Assembly (NCBI GenBank): GCA_030917725.1
Contig: JAUPUE010000050.1
Coordinates: 1 to 13,751, forward strand
DNA length: 13,751 bases
From: Patescibacteria group bacterium
GTDB taxonomy: Bacteria > Patescibacteriota > Minisyncoccia > Phycocordibacterales > EsbW-18
Reading direction: 5' to 3'
Positions 4,591 to 12,082 of this stretch are shown here, piece after piece. The notes under the pieces were generated by a model that saw only the letters and a list, made by a program, of their open reading frames with translations, made no database searches and was not told the DNA's origin. Made by a program: the position numbers and the translations under genes. Position 1 is the first letter of the stretch; every line of letters begins with the position of its first letter.

Positions 4591-5673
4591 TTATTGAATC
4601 TCTGTCTGCGACCACATTCGTTGAACCACGTCGTCAGGAAATACCTCGCTGAGGATGTTTTTAAAGATGCGCTCTTGGGTTTCTCGAGAAAGGAGTTTGT
4701 CGGGACCACCGATGCGGTTCTTTTGATTTTCTTTCCACTCCGCGACAATCATTTTTATTCTCTCGATAGGAACGCTTACAACCGCGATTTTTTCGACAGT
4801 TCGTCCCTCTTCTGCTGCAAGATGTCGTGAGGCTCGAGCTGCCTGTTTTTGTTTGTGCTCGATGTCCACGAGAGCTGTCTTTGTGGTGAACTGAATTGGG
4901 ACATCGTGAGCTTTTTCGTTGGTCTCTACCGACACGCCGAGGTCGTTGTCTTTGATATGGATGGTGAAGTCTATTTTGTACTCAACATCGGCATGTGCGT
5001 TCGACTCAACGACCTCAAAGGGCAACTGGTGGTCGATTGAGAGTCGTGTAAGCAGGCTCGATACGAGTTTTTCGGCGATGACACCGGCGCCTTGTTCGAG
5101 AAGCGGAGTTTCGGCGCGGCGGGCGATGGCCTCATACGCGGTATCTTTGCCGGTGTCTTTGTTGAACCAACTGCGCGCTTCGGTGATTGCTATCTGCTGG
5201 TCGAGAAGCTCGTGGAGTTGTCGGTGTGTTCGTTGAACAAGATATCGTTTGCGTACGTTTCTCGGCACGCTTGCATCAAGACGGTATTGTTGGCCCCATG
5301 CTTCACCGGTTGTTATCTCACCAAGCGTGATTGGTCGTTGCGAGCCACCTTTTTCTCGCATCAAATAAGCGCCAGTGTTTGCATCAAAACTCACGCCTCT
5401 TCCTTGTCCAATATTTTCAGCAGATGGATCATCGAGCTTCTTCAGTTGCTCGTGGAGTGACGCCATGAGAAGCGACTTTTTCTGCTGGAGTTCGTACACC
5501 TCTTCTTGCGTTTGAGGATCGGTTTGGGTCAGTTCGACCATTTCGGCAAGTGCCGCAGCCTTCTCTTCGGCGAACCGTTCTCGGTCGGCCTCATTCATAT
5601 CAACAGATGTTGATTCTTGTGCAGCAAGGGCACCGAGTCCTTGGAGATTCTTTTCAAATCCTTTTTCGGTCAT
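4591..5673 (-). CDS. Hypothetical 360-aa soluble protein, possible nuclease-like core
   Basis: The product is not recognised. It has no signal peptide or membrane span. Residues 25-85 are highly charged and probably a helical coiled coil (EADRERFAEEKAAALAE, ELQQKKSLLMASLHEQLKK). A glycine-containing middle (GQGRGVSFDANTGAYLM, 89-105) follows, then a helical segment to about 210. The conserved-looking core is at 218-275: PFEVVES, then strands EYKIDFTIHI and LGVSVET, then VPIQFTTK. Acidic residues at strand ends (D235, E250) followed by Q261 and K265 recall the PD-(D/E)XK nuclease fold, but this is only a visual resemblance. It begins 23 bases after dnaK ends. The start at 5673 has a weak TATCCT seven bases upstream and no good SD. 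It may share the dnaK transcript or have its own weak promoter. Confidence 0.85.
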   Translation of the reverse strand: MTEKGFEKNLQGLGALAAQESTSVDMNEADRERFAEEKAAALAEMVELTQTDPQTQEEVYELQQKKSLLMASLHEQLKKLDDPSAENIGQGRGVSFDANTGAYLMREKGGSQRPITLGEITTGEAWGQQYRLDASVPRNVRKRYLVQRTHRQLHELLDQQIAITEARSWFNKDTGKDTAYEAIARRAETPLLEQGAGVIAEKLVSSLLTRLSIDHQLPFEVVESNAHADVEYKIDFTIHIKDNDLGVSVETNEKAHDVPIQFTTKTALVDIEHKQKQAARASRHLAAEEGRTVEKIAVVSVPIERIKMIVAEWKENQKNRIGGPDKLLSRETQERIFKNILSEVFPDDVVQRMWSQTEIQ

Positions 5674-5696
5674 ATGACCTAGGATACACCTATTTA

Positions 5697-7589
5697 CTAT
5701 CCTTGCTGAGCCTCTCCTTCAGGAGGCTTTTCGTCGGTGTTTGGCTGAGTTGCTCCTGTTTCAGGCTGTGCTGCATTTGCTTTCTGCATTGCCTCCCCTA
5801 TCTTCTGCATTTCTGCTGAGAGGGCATCAGATGTCTTCTTGAGTGATTCGATGTCAGATCCTGCCTGTGCAGTCTTTACGTCATTGATCTTGGCTTCAAC
5901 ACCACCGCGTACGTCAGAAGGGATTTTGTCGCCTGCATCAGCAAGCGCTTTTTGTGCAACATGAACCAACTGTTCGCTGGTGTTGCGCGCATCAACCATC
6001 TCCTTTTTCTTGAGGTCATCAGCCGCGTGCGTCTCCGCCTCGGTCTTCATGCGGTTGATCTCGGCTTCCGAGAGTGTTGAGCTACCTTCGATGCGGACAG
6101 ACTGCTCTTTGCCTGACGTGTTGTCCTTTGCCTTAACGGTAAGGATGCCGTTTGCGTCGAGGTCAAAAGAGACTTCGACCTGTGGAGTGCCGCGAGGTGC
6201 CGGTGGGATTCCGTCGAGAACAAAGCGACCGAGCGTGCGGTTGTCTGCTGCCATTGGGCGCTCGCCTTGAACGACGTGGATCTCAACCGATGTTTGGTTG
6301 TCAGATGCTGTTGAGAATGTCTGTGACTTGCTTGCAGGAATGGTTGTGTTCTTTTCGATGAGCTTTGTTGCGACACCGCCGAGTGTTTCGATACCGAGCG
6401 AGAGCGGAGTGACGTCGAGGAGGAGGACATCGCGAACATCACCCTGAAGGATTCCTCCCTGGATTGCTGCACCGAGCGCCACGACTTCATCAGGATTGAT
6501 GGTGCGGTTCGGTTCCTTACCAAAGAGTTCTTTGACTGCTGCTTGAATAGCCGGCATGCGTGTCTGACCACCGACGAGCACGACTTCGTTGATCTCACTC
6601 ATGCTGAACGATGAATCGGTCATGACAGCCTTCGTGATGGTGATCGCGCGATCGATGTATTCCTTGGCGATCTTTTCGAGCGTTGCGCGGTTGATCTTCA
6701 TCACCAAGTGCTGAGGGCCTGCTGCGCTTGATGTGATGAACGGAAGATTGATCTCGGTCTCGTTGGTCGTTGAGAGCTCGATCTTTGCCTTTTCAGCTGC
6801 TTCGTCGAGACGCTGGAGTGCGAGTGCGTCATTTGAGATATCCAAACCGCTCTCCTTTTTGTATTCAGCAAGGATGTGTTTGATGATCTGCTGGTCGATG
6901 TCGCGTCCACCGAGGTGACTGTCACCGCCGGTTGCTTTGACTTCGATGCTCTTGTCGTCATCAGCTGCGCTCACTTCCAAGACTGAGATGTCGAATGTAC
7001 CACCACCAAAGTCGAAGACAACAATCTTCTCGTTTGTCTTTTTGTTGAATCCGTATGCAAGCGCCGCCGCTGTAGGCTCGTTGATGATGCGCTCGACTTC
7101 GAGGCCTGCGATCTTGCCGGCGTCCTTGGTAGCCTTGCGCTGTGAGTCATTAAAATATGCAGGAACGGTGATGACCGCTTTGGTGATGGTCTCACCGAGT
7201 TTTGCTTCTGCATCTGCCTTGAGTTTGCCCAAGATCATTGCTGAGACTTCCTCAGGACGGTAGAGCTTGTCGTTCATTTTGACAGCGGCACTGCCGTCTT
7301 CTCCGCGAACGATTTCAAATGGTACTGACTTGCTCTCATTCTGAACCACTTCTTCGTCAAAACGGTGACCCATGAGGCGCTTGATGCCGTAGATGGTGTT
7401 CTTTGGGTTGGTGACAGCCTGACGGCGTGCAATAAGACCAACCAAACGATCGCCGGTCTTGCTAATAGCAACGACTGAAGGCGTTGTGCGAGCTCCCTCG
7501 CTGTTTTCGATGATCTTAGCTTCTCCGCCTTCCATCACTGCCATCGCGGAGTTGGTTGTTCCCAAGTCGATTCCAAGAATTTTTGTCAT
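5697..7589 (-). CDS. dnaK: Chaperone DnaK (Hsp70)
   Basis: ATP-driven chaperone that binds exposed hydrophobic peptides, working with DnaJ and GrpE. The 630 residues cover the whole family. The ATPase domain starts with GIDLGTTNSAMAV (6-18), with GIKRLMG, NEPTAAALAYGF, DFGGGTFDISVLEV and the VVLVGGQTRMP motif. The substrate-binding domain begins after DVLLLDVTPLSLGIET and includes ERPMAADNRTLGRF and DLDANGILTVKAKD. The helical lid follows, then a Gln/Pro/Glu-rich disordered tail (QPETGATQPNTDEKPPEGEAQQG). The start is fixed by MTKILGIDLGTT. There is no SD in the 44-base gap after grpE; co-transcription with grpE is likely. No HrcA gene or CIRCE element is present, so heat regulation, if any, is not visible here. 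Confidence 0.98.
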   Translation of the reverse strand: MTKILGIDLGTTNSAMAVMEGGEAKIIENSEGARTTPSVVAISKTGDRLVGLIARRQAVTNPKNTIYGIKRLMGHRFDEEVVQNESKSVPFEIVRGEDGSAAVKMNDKLYRPEEVSAMILGKLKADAEAKLGETITKAVITVPAYFNDSQRKATKDAGKIAGLEVERIINEPTAAALAYGFNKKTNEKIVVFDFGGGTFDISVLEVSAADDDKSIEVKATGGDSHLGGRDIDQQIIKHILAEYKKESGLDISNDALALQRLDEAAEKAKIELSTTNETEINLPFITSSAAGPQHLVMKINRATLEKIAKEYIDRAITITKAVMTDSSFSMSEINEVVLVGGQTRMPAIQAAVKELFGKEPNRTINPDEVVALGAAIQGGILQGDVRDVLLLDVTPLSLGIETLGGVATKLIEKNTTIPASKSQTFSTASDNQTSVEIHVVQGERPMAADNRTLGRFVLDGIPPAPRGTPQVEVSFDLDANGILTVKAKDNTSGKEQSVRIEGSSTLSEAEINRMKTEAETHAADDLKKKEMVDARNTSEQLVHVAQKALADAGDKIPSDVRGGVEAKINDVKTAQAGSDIESLKKTSDALSAEMQKIGEAMQKANAAQPETGATQPNTDEKPPEGEAQQG

Positions 7590-7633
7590 ATGGTTGTTGA
7601 TGAAGGTTTTTAAAATGATTTCGTTTCGATATT

Positions 7634-8194
7634 CTACTCCTCAAAATGTCCGACGTGAACCCTTGCTGGCCGCACGAGCACGCCGCCAATTTTATATCCC
7701 TTTTGAATCACCGCGACAACTTTACCGTCGTCAGCTCGGTCGGTAACCGGAACGGCGACAATCGACTCATGTTCGTGAGGATTGAATGCTTGTCCTTCGG
7801 GTGAGAACACTTCGAGACCGCGTTCGCGAAGAACACCCAAAAGTTGCTGGTGGATATAGGAAACGCCGTCGCGCCAGTTCTTTGGAGCCGCTTCCCACGC
7901 TTCTTTATTACCAAAAGCGAGGTCAAAGCTGTCCAAGACAGGCAAAAGCTCCTCGATGAATGTCGAGATGATGCGGTTCGTGCTTCCCTTTCGATCTTCT
8001 TCGACACCGCGCTTGAAGTTTATGAGGTCAGCCTGAGCACGCTGCCATCCTTCGAGATACTTCTGCTTTTCAACATTGGCACTATGAAGCTCGGCACGGA
8101 GCTTTGTGTCGCTCTTACCGATAGGACGTGTCTCTGACTCTTCAGACACGATCTCGACGTCATCGTTGTTGTCGGGTTTGTGTTTGTGAGGCAT
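7634..8194 (-). CDS. grpE: Nucleotide exchange factor GrpE
   Basis: Releases ADP from DnaK and so resets the chaperone cycle. It has 186 residues, near the normal length. It has an acidic, disordered N-terminus (DNNDDVEIVSEESE), a long dimerising helix from about 30 (LRAELHSANVEKQKYLEGWQ, AQADLINFKRGVEED) and the C-terminal beta domain. The latter carries NPHEHESIVAVP and the family signature VIQKGYKIGGVLVRPARVHVG. It lies 44 bases before dnaK. The region upstream holds the heptamer repeat array. A CATAAT two bases before the ATG looks like a -10 but is too close to serve this start without an internal one. No SD is seen. Confidence 0.95.
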   Translation of the reverse strand: MPHKHKPDNNDDVEIVSEESETRPIGKSDTKLRAELHSANVEKQKYLEGWQRAQADLINFKRGVEEDRKGSTNRIISTFIEELLPVLDSFDLAFGNKEAWEAAPKNWRDGVSYIHQQLLGVLRERGLEVFSPEGQAFNPHEHESIVAVPVTDRADDGKVVAVIQKGYKIGGVLVRPARVHVGHFEE

Positions 8195-8207
8195 AGATTA
8201 TGAACTT

Positions 8208-8285
8208 ACAGCTAACAGCCTACAGCTTACTGCAAATACCGAATCAAATCGCTGTGGGCTGTAAGCCGTCGGCTGTCGGCGTCTA
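8208..8285. repeat. Inverted array of 7-bp repeats between rpsI and grpE
   Basis: Four head-to-tail heptamers, ACAGCTA, ACAGCCT, ACAGCTT and ACTGCAA (8208-8235), are followed by a 15-bp spacer. Then four heptamers of the complementary type follow: GCTGTGG, GCTGTAA, GCCGTCG and GCTGTCG (8251-8278). The two halves can pair as an imperfect stem of about 15 bp with two mismatches. No T-tract follows on the minus strand. It fills nearly the whole gap between the end of the ribosomal operon and grpE, so it may act as a terminator-like or processing element, or be a dispersed repeat. Confidence 0.75.
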
Positions 8286-8690
8286 CTAACGCTTCGCCCA
8301 CTGAGGAGACTTGCGGGCCTTCTTGAGACCTGGCTTCTTTCGTTCAACCTTACGTGGGTCACGCATGAGGTAACCAGCAGGCTTGAGTGTCGCGCGGAAG
8401 TCCTTGTCAGAGACGAGGAGCGCGCGTGCGATACCGAGACGGATTGCTTCTGCCTGTGCGTGGATACCACCACCCTTTGTCTGAACAGTGACAGTTGCAC
8501 CTTCAGTCTTGGTTGCTGTGAGTGACTCGCGAGCGACCATCTGGTGTTCTGCTAATGGGAAGTAGACCTCGATAGGCTTGTCGTTGACGATGAATGAAGC
8601 CTTGCTGCCACCGAGAGTGACGCGTACGCGCGCGACTGCTGTCTTACGACGTCCGATTGCCTCGATGTATTTTTTGGTTGCTGTTGCCAT
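8286..8690 (-). CDS. rpsI: 30S ribosomal protein S9 (uS9)
   Basis: Small-subunit protein whose C-terminal tail reaches the P-site tRNA. It has 134 residues with the family beginning YIEAIGRRKTAVARV, then the GGGIHAQAEAIRLGIARAL motif, and the C-terminal tail RKVERKKPGLKKARKSPQWAKR with the terminal Lys-Arg typical of S9. It follows rplM after 6 bases, the usual L13-S9 pair, and is the last gene of the ribosomal cluster here. No SD precedes the ATG (GACTAAACATTT). Confidence 0.97.
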   Translation of the reverse strand: MATATKKYIEAIGRRKTAVARVRVTLGGSKASFIVNDKPIEVYFPLAEHQMVARESLTATKTEGATVTVQTKGGGIHAQAEAIRLGIARALLVSDKDFRATLKPAGYLMRDPRKVERKKPGLKKARKSPQWAKR

Positions 8691-8696
8691 AAATGT

Positions 8697-9038
8697 TTAG
8701 TCTTCGATAGTGAGCTTCTTGAGCATCTGTGGGCGGAGCTTGTTGCCTGGAAGCATTCCACGGACTGCTGTTCGCAATGCATCCTTATAACCTTTGCGTG
8801 CGACGAGTGAGTCCATACGCTCTTTCTTGAGACCACCTGGATAACCGGTGTAGTGGATGTATTCCTTGCTTGTAAGCTTGCGCTCATCGACATCCATCTT
8901 GGCAGCGTTGGTAACCTTGATCTCACGATCTGGGATCTTGTTGCGCTGGTAGTCGGTCATGTCTTTGCCCATGAGCAAGACAGCGATCTCGCTTGCGAGA
9001 CGTCCGAGCTTTTTGTTTTGTGCGTCGAGGGTAATCAT
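8697..9038 (-). CDS. rplM: 50S ribosomal protein L13 (uL13), short form
   Basis: Early-assembling large-subunit protein. The 113 residues show LGRLASEIAVLLMGK, NAAKMDV, YIHYTGYPGGLKKE and the AVRGMLPGNKLRPQMLKKL motif. E. coli L13 has 142 residues. Here the first 14 or so (before the LGRLA motif) and the C-terminal 15-20 are missing, while the core is intact. No ATG further upstream restores the N-terminus: rplQ ends five bases before this start. Spacing to rpsI is six bases. The shortening looks natural to the lineage, not a frameshift. Confidence 0.95.
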   Translation of the reverse strand: MITLDAQNKKLGRLASEIAVLLMGKDMTDYQRNKIPDREIKVTNAAKMDVDERKLTSKEYIHYTGYPGGLKKERMDSLVARKGYKDALRTAVRGMLPGNKLRPQMLKKLTIED

Positions 9039-9043
9039 ATAGT

Positions 9044-9400
9044 TTAGACAAATTCGATGACCGCCTGAGGAGCCGCGTCGCTCAAACGAATGTTCGTTTT
9101 CGTGATGCGGAGGTAACCGCCGGCCCTATCTTGGTATTTCGGAGCGATCGTGTCAATAAGCTTGGTTGCGACACGAGCGTCTTCGGTTCCCAAGCGAGCG
9201 CTGATGATGCGGCGGTTTGCGAGGGTTGGGTTCTTGGCGCGAGTGACGAGCTTCTCCACGTATGGACGAATCTCCTTCGCGCGAGGAACGGTTGTCTTGA
9301 TCTTACCGCGGAGGATAAGCGCCTGTGCAAGCGAATTGATGAACGCTTTGCGCTGGTTTGCTGGTCGGCCGAATTTTCTGTTGACGTTGCTGTGTCGCAT
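9044..9400 (-). CDS. rplQ: 50S ribosomal protein L17 (bL17)
   Basis: Large-subunit protein near the exit tunnel. It has 118 residues, a normal length, with the signature MRHSNVNRKFGRPANQRKAF followed by LILRGKIKTTVPRAKEIRPYVEKLVT and the end GGYLRITKTNIRLSDAAPQAVIEFV. It follows rpoA by 12 bases in the classical rpsD-rpoA-rplQ order and precedes rplM by five. There is no SD (ATCAAATATTT before the ATG). Confidence 0.97.
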   Translation of the reverse strand: MRHSNVNRKFGRPANQRKAFINSLAQALILRGKIKTTVPRAKEIRPYVEKLVTRAKNPTLANRRIISARLGTEDARVATKLIDTIAPKYQDRAGGYLRITKTNIRLSDAAPQAVIEFV

Positions 9401-9412
9401 AAATATTTGATA

Positions 9413-10384
9413 CTAGCTCTTGAGCGTGATGCCGTAGTTAGCGAGCGCGCGGCGAATCTCCTGAACCCCCTTCTCACCGAGGCCTTCGACACTGAAGAGA
9501 TCCTCTTCCTTCTTGCGGACGAGTCCACCGACGGTTCGGATGTTTGCTTCAGTAAGGGCGTTCTCAGTTCGAGTTGAGAGACCGAGTGTCTCGATACGTG
9601 TCTTCAAGAATTCTTTTGATGATTCGTCAGCTTCTGCAGGAACGTCGCCGTCTGATGACGCGTCGTGAGCTGCCGGTGTTTCTACCTCAACTTCAGGATC
9701 CTCGAAGCCAACGATGGCCTTGAGTTGTGTGATCATGATGCGGATAGCCTCTTCGAGTGCTGCGCGAGGAGTGAGCGTACCGTCAGTCTCGATGAACATC
9801 TTGAGACGGTTGAAGTCAGTGCGGTCGCCAACACGCATGTTCTCTACTTCGTAGGTGACACGGCGGATTGGTGTGAAGACGGCGTCGACGGCAATAGTGC
9901 CGACTTCGACCTTCTCCTTGTGGTGCATTTCCTTTGGAACATAGCCAAGACCCTTTTCGATAGTGATTTCGAGGTCGAGTGATGCCTTGCCGGTGAGCTC
10001 AGCAATGTATGCCTCAGGAGTAAGGATGCGAACCTGACCAGGAACGGTGAGATCTGCAGCCGTAATGACCTTAGGACCCTTTGCTGAAAGGGTAACGGTC
10101 TGTGCTTCATCACCAACGAGCTCAAAGCGGATTTGCTTGAGGTTCAAAAGGATGAGAACAGTGTCTTCTTTGACACCTTCCATGGTCGAGAACTCGTGCT
10201 GAACACCGTCGATCTTCACCGAAGTGATAGATGCGCCAGGAATCGACGAGAGAACGATACGACGAAGGGAGTTACCCAACGTGTGCCCGTATCCAGGATA
10301 AAGGTTATCAATCTGATACATGCCCGCGTTACCCTTTTCGGTAACAATCTTAGGCTGAGACGGTAGATGAATTGCGTGTTCCAT
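9413..10384 (-). CDS. rpoA: DNA-directed RNA polymerase subunit alpha
   Basis: Scaffold for RNA polymerase assembly and contact for activators and UP elements. It has 323 residues. The N-terminal dimerisation domain shows YPGYGHTLGNSLRRIVLSSIPG (about 29-50) and EFSTMEGVKEDTVLILLNLK. The insert domain follows with VEVGTIAVDAVFTPIRRVTYEVE and the GTLTPRAALEEA segment. The C-terminal domain carries the helix-hairpin-helix fold (IETLGLSTRTENALTEANIRTVGGL, EGLGEKGVQEIRRAL) after an acidic linker (about 240-258). All domains are complete. The start MEHAIHLPSQPKIV is 24 bases after rpsD. There is no SD (CGATTGAGTT before the ATG). Confidence 0.98.
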   Translation of the reverse strand: MEHAIHLPSQPKIVTEKGNAGMYQIDNLYPGYGHTLGNSLRRIVLSSIPGASITSVKIDGVQHEFSTMEGVKEDTVLILLNLKQIRFELVGDEAQTVTLSAKGPKVITAADLTVPGQVRILTPEAYIAELTGKASLDLEITIEKGLGYVPKEMHHKEKVEVGTIAVDAVFTPIRRVTYEVENMRVGDRTDFNRLKMFIETDGTLTPRAALEEAIRIMITQLKAIVGFEDPEVEVETPAAHDASSDGDVPAEADESSKEFLKTRIETLGLSTRTENALTEANIRTVGGLVRKKEEDLFSVEGLGEKGVQEIRRALANYGITLKS

Positions 10385-10408
10385 AACTCAATCGTTGTTT
10401 TACGCTGT

Positions 10409-11014
10409 CTAACGTGAATAAAATTCGACAACTGCTGAAAAATTGAATGCTGAAGGGATCTCTTCGCTTGCTGGCGTACCTGAGACCTTCCATCCCTTCC
10501 CCTTATCTTGCTCAACAACCCATGCTGCCTTGCGTGATGAATCCTTTTTCTCTTCGGTAAAGAGCTTTGACGTAGCGCTGCCTTCGCGGATACCAATCAC
10601 ATTGTCCTTTGAGACGATGTGCGAAGGAACATTGATGCGCTTTCCGTTCACGGTGATGTGACCGTGAGAGACCATCTGGCGTGCTGCACGGTGGGTGCTT
10701 GCCAAACCGATGCGGTAGACGACGTTGTCGAGGCGTGATTCGAGCGTGGTGTAGAGGTTAGTAACGGCATTGCCGGTTTTTGCCTCTGACTCTTTGACGT
10801 AACGCTTGAACTGGCGCTCAGGAAGACCGTAGTAGATGCGAACGCGCTGCTTCTCACGAAGAGCAACGTTGTATGCAGAAATGTTCTTGCGGCGCTTGTC
10901 CTTAGCACCGTCTTTCTTGCGTGCTTCAGCTGAGGCAAAACGCTCTGTCTGAGTCTGTTCGAAGACTGCAGGACCGAGGCGACGTGCGATTTTGAATCGT
11001 TTTGGGCGTAGCAT
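10409..11014 (-). CDS. rpsD: 30S ribosomal protein S4 (uS4)
   Basis: Primary 16S rRNA-binding protein that starts assembly of the 30S body. It has 201 residues. The N-terminal domain carries ISAYNVALREKQRVRIYYGLPERQFKRYV, followed by the S4 RNA-binding motif RLDNVVYRIGLASTHRAARQMVSHGHITVNGKRINVPS. The first 30 residues lack the Cys zinc knuckle of many S4 proteins (no Cys near the N-terminus), so this is a zinc-free (C-minus) form. Twelve bases separate it from rpsK. In E. coli S4 represses the alpha operon through the rpsM leader; no such pseudoknot was identified here. Confidence 0.97.
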   Translation of the reverse strand: MLRPKRFKIARRLGPAVFEQTQTERFASAEARKKDGAKDKRRKNISAYNVALREKQRVRIYYGLPERQFKRYVKESEAKTGNAVTNLYTTLESRLDNVVYRIGLASTHRAARQMVSHGHITVNGKRINVPSHIVSKDNVIGIREGSATSKLFTEEKKDSSRKAAWVVEQDKGKGWKVSGTPASEEIPSAFNFSAVVEFYSR

Positions 11015-11026
11015 GATTATGAAATA

Positions 11027-11458
11027 TTAGACGCGGCGCGCTTTCTTTGGCTTAGGGCCGTTGAACGGAACCGGTGTGCGGTCTTCGATGAACGAGATAC
11101 CCGCACCGCTCTTTGCAACAAAAGCACGGATTGCTGACTCACGACCAGAACCGACGCCTTTGACGACGATACCGACTTCGCGGACACCGAGTGTCTTGCC
11201 GATTTCACCGAGGTGTTCACCAACCTTTGCTGCTGCGAATGGCGTGCCTTTCTTTGCACCCTTGAAGCCGAGCGTACCCGATGATGACCAGCTCACGATG
11301 TTACCTGTCATGTCGGTAAGACAGATTTTTGTGTTGTTGTAGGTTGCTTCGATGCAGACGAGGCCACGATCGAGCTTTTTGCGCGAAAGACGCGCACCTC
11401 CCTGTGCTGTTCCCTCACCCTCTTTACCTGCTTTTGATGCTACGCGGATCTTTCCCAT
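11027..11458 (-). CDS. rpsK: 30S ribosomal protein S11 (uS11)
   Basis: Platform protein of the small subunit near the mRNA exit. It has 143 residues. After a Lys/Gly-rich N-terminal extension the core is typical: GLVCIEATYNNTKICLTDMTGNIVSWSSSGTLGFKGAKKGTPFAA, then EVGIVVKGVGSGRESAIRA and the C-terminal FIEDRTPVPFNGPKPKKARRV. It lies nine bases after rpsM. No SD is present (AATCTTCATAT before the ATG). Confidence 0.97.
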   Translation of the reverse strand: MGKIRVASKAGKEGEGTAQGGARLSRKKLDRGLVCIEATYNNTKICLTDMTGNIVSWSSSGTLGFKGAKKGTPFAAAKVGEHLGEIGKTLGVREVGIVVKGVGSGRESAIRAFVAKSGAGISFIEDRTPVPFNGPKPKKARRV

Positions 11459-11467
11459 ATATGAAGA

Positions 11468-11848
11468 TTACTTGAGTTCAACCTTACGCTTACCAGAACC
11501 CATGGTCTTGCGGACGTTACCACGAACGGTTCGTGAGTTCGTCTTGGTGCGCTGACCGCGGACAGGGAGACGGCGGCTGTGACGCATGCCACGGTAGGCC
11601 ATGATGTCCTTGAGACGCTTGATGTTGCTTGAAACTTCGCGCTTGAGGTCTCCTTCGAGAACGTAACCTTCGAGTGCCTTACGGATGGCCTGTTCTTGAG
11701 GTTCGGTGAGTGTACCAGCCTTTGTTTCAGGATCGACTTTCGCTTCTTCGAGAACTTTGAGTGCGCGTTCGCGACCGATTCCGTAAACGGCGGTGAGTGC
11801 AAACTTAATGCGCTTGCTGTCCAAAAGTGTGATACCTGCAATTCTCAT
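11468..11848 (-). CDS. rpsM: 30S ribosomal protein S13 (uS13)
   Basis: Head protein that bridges to the large subunit and contacts the P-site tRNA. It has 126 residues, starting MRIAGITLLDSKRIKFALTAVYGIGRERA. The middle is RLKDIMAYRGMRHSRRLPVRGQRTKTNSRTVRG, and the basic C-terminal tail is GSGKRKVELK. It is the normal length and contains the helix-two-turn-helix and tail motifs of the family. It begins 33 bases after the rpmJ stop. There is no SD (ATTTAAAACGT before the ATG). Confidence 0.98.
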   Translation of the reverse strand: MRIAGITLLDSKRIKFALTAVYGIGRERALKVLEEAKVDPETKAGTLTEPQEQAIRKALEGYVLEGDLKREVSSNIKRLKDIMAYRGMRHSRRLPVRGQRTKTNSRTVRGNVRKTMGSGKRKVELK

Positions 11849-11881
11849 ACGTTTTAAATAGTGATAGCAACAACGCCTCGA

Positions 11882-11995
11882 TTAGCCTTGGCGCTGCTTA
11901 TGTCGGGGAGTGCTGCAGATAATGCGCAAGCGGCCGTTTCGACGGACCATCTTGCACTGTTTGCAACGCTTTTCAACTGATGATTTGACCTTCAT
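11882..11995 (-). CDS. rpmJ: 50S ribosomal protein L36 (bL36)
   Basis: Small zinc-ribbon protein of the large subunit. It has 37 residues: MKVKSSVEKRCKQCKMVRRN followed by GRLRIICSTPRHKQRQG. The zinc ligands C11, C14, C27 and H32 are present, so this is the zinc-binding (C-plus) form. It sits between infA and rpsM, the classical position. It is short and easily missed, but every family landmark is there. Confidence 0.96.
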   Translation of the reverse strand: MKVKSSVEKRCKQCKMVRRNGRLRIICSTPRHKQRQG

Positions 11996-12020
11996 AGATA
12001 ACGCTTTTTGAGGAGCACTC

Positions 12021-12049
12021 ATCGTAACATGGGCGCGCTCAAGGCGCAA
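12021..12049 (-). promoter_or_regulatory. Candidate internal promoter before rpmJ-rpsM
   Basis: On the minus strand, TTGCGC (12049-12044), a 17-bp spacer and TACGAT (12026-12021) would start transcription near 12014, giving an 18-20 nt leader before the rpmJ ATG at 11995. A small stem, AGCC-GGCACG-GGCT, lies just upstream. The 87-base gap between infA and rpmJ is the largest inside the operon, which makes a second start plausible. Confidence 0.4.
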
Positions 12050-12082
12050 GAGCCCGTGCCGGCTTTTGGCTTCCTACTGTTT

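Noticed and set aside
12014..12020. GAGTGCT on the minus strand, resembling half of a CIRCE (HrcA) operator
   Set aside because: The second half-site TTAGCACTC-N9 is absent, and the site is upstream of rpmJ, not of a chaperone gene.
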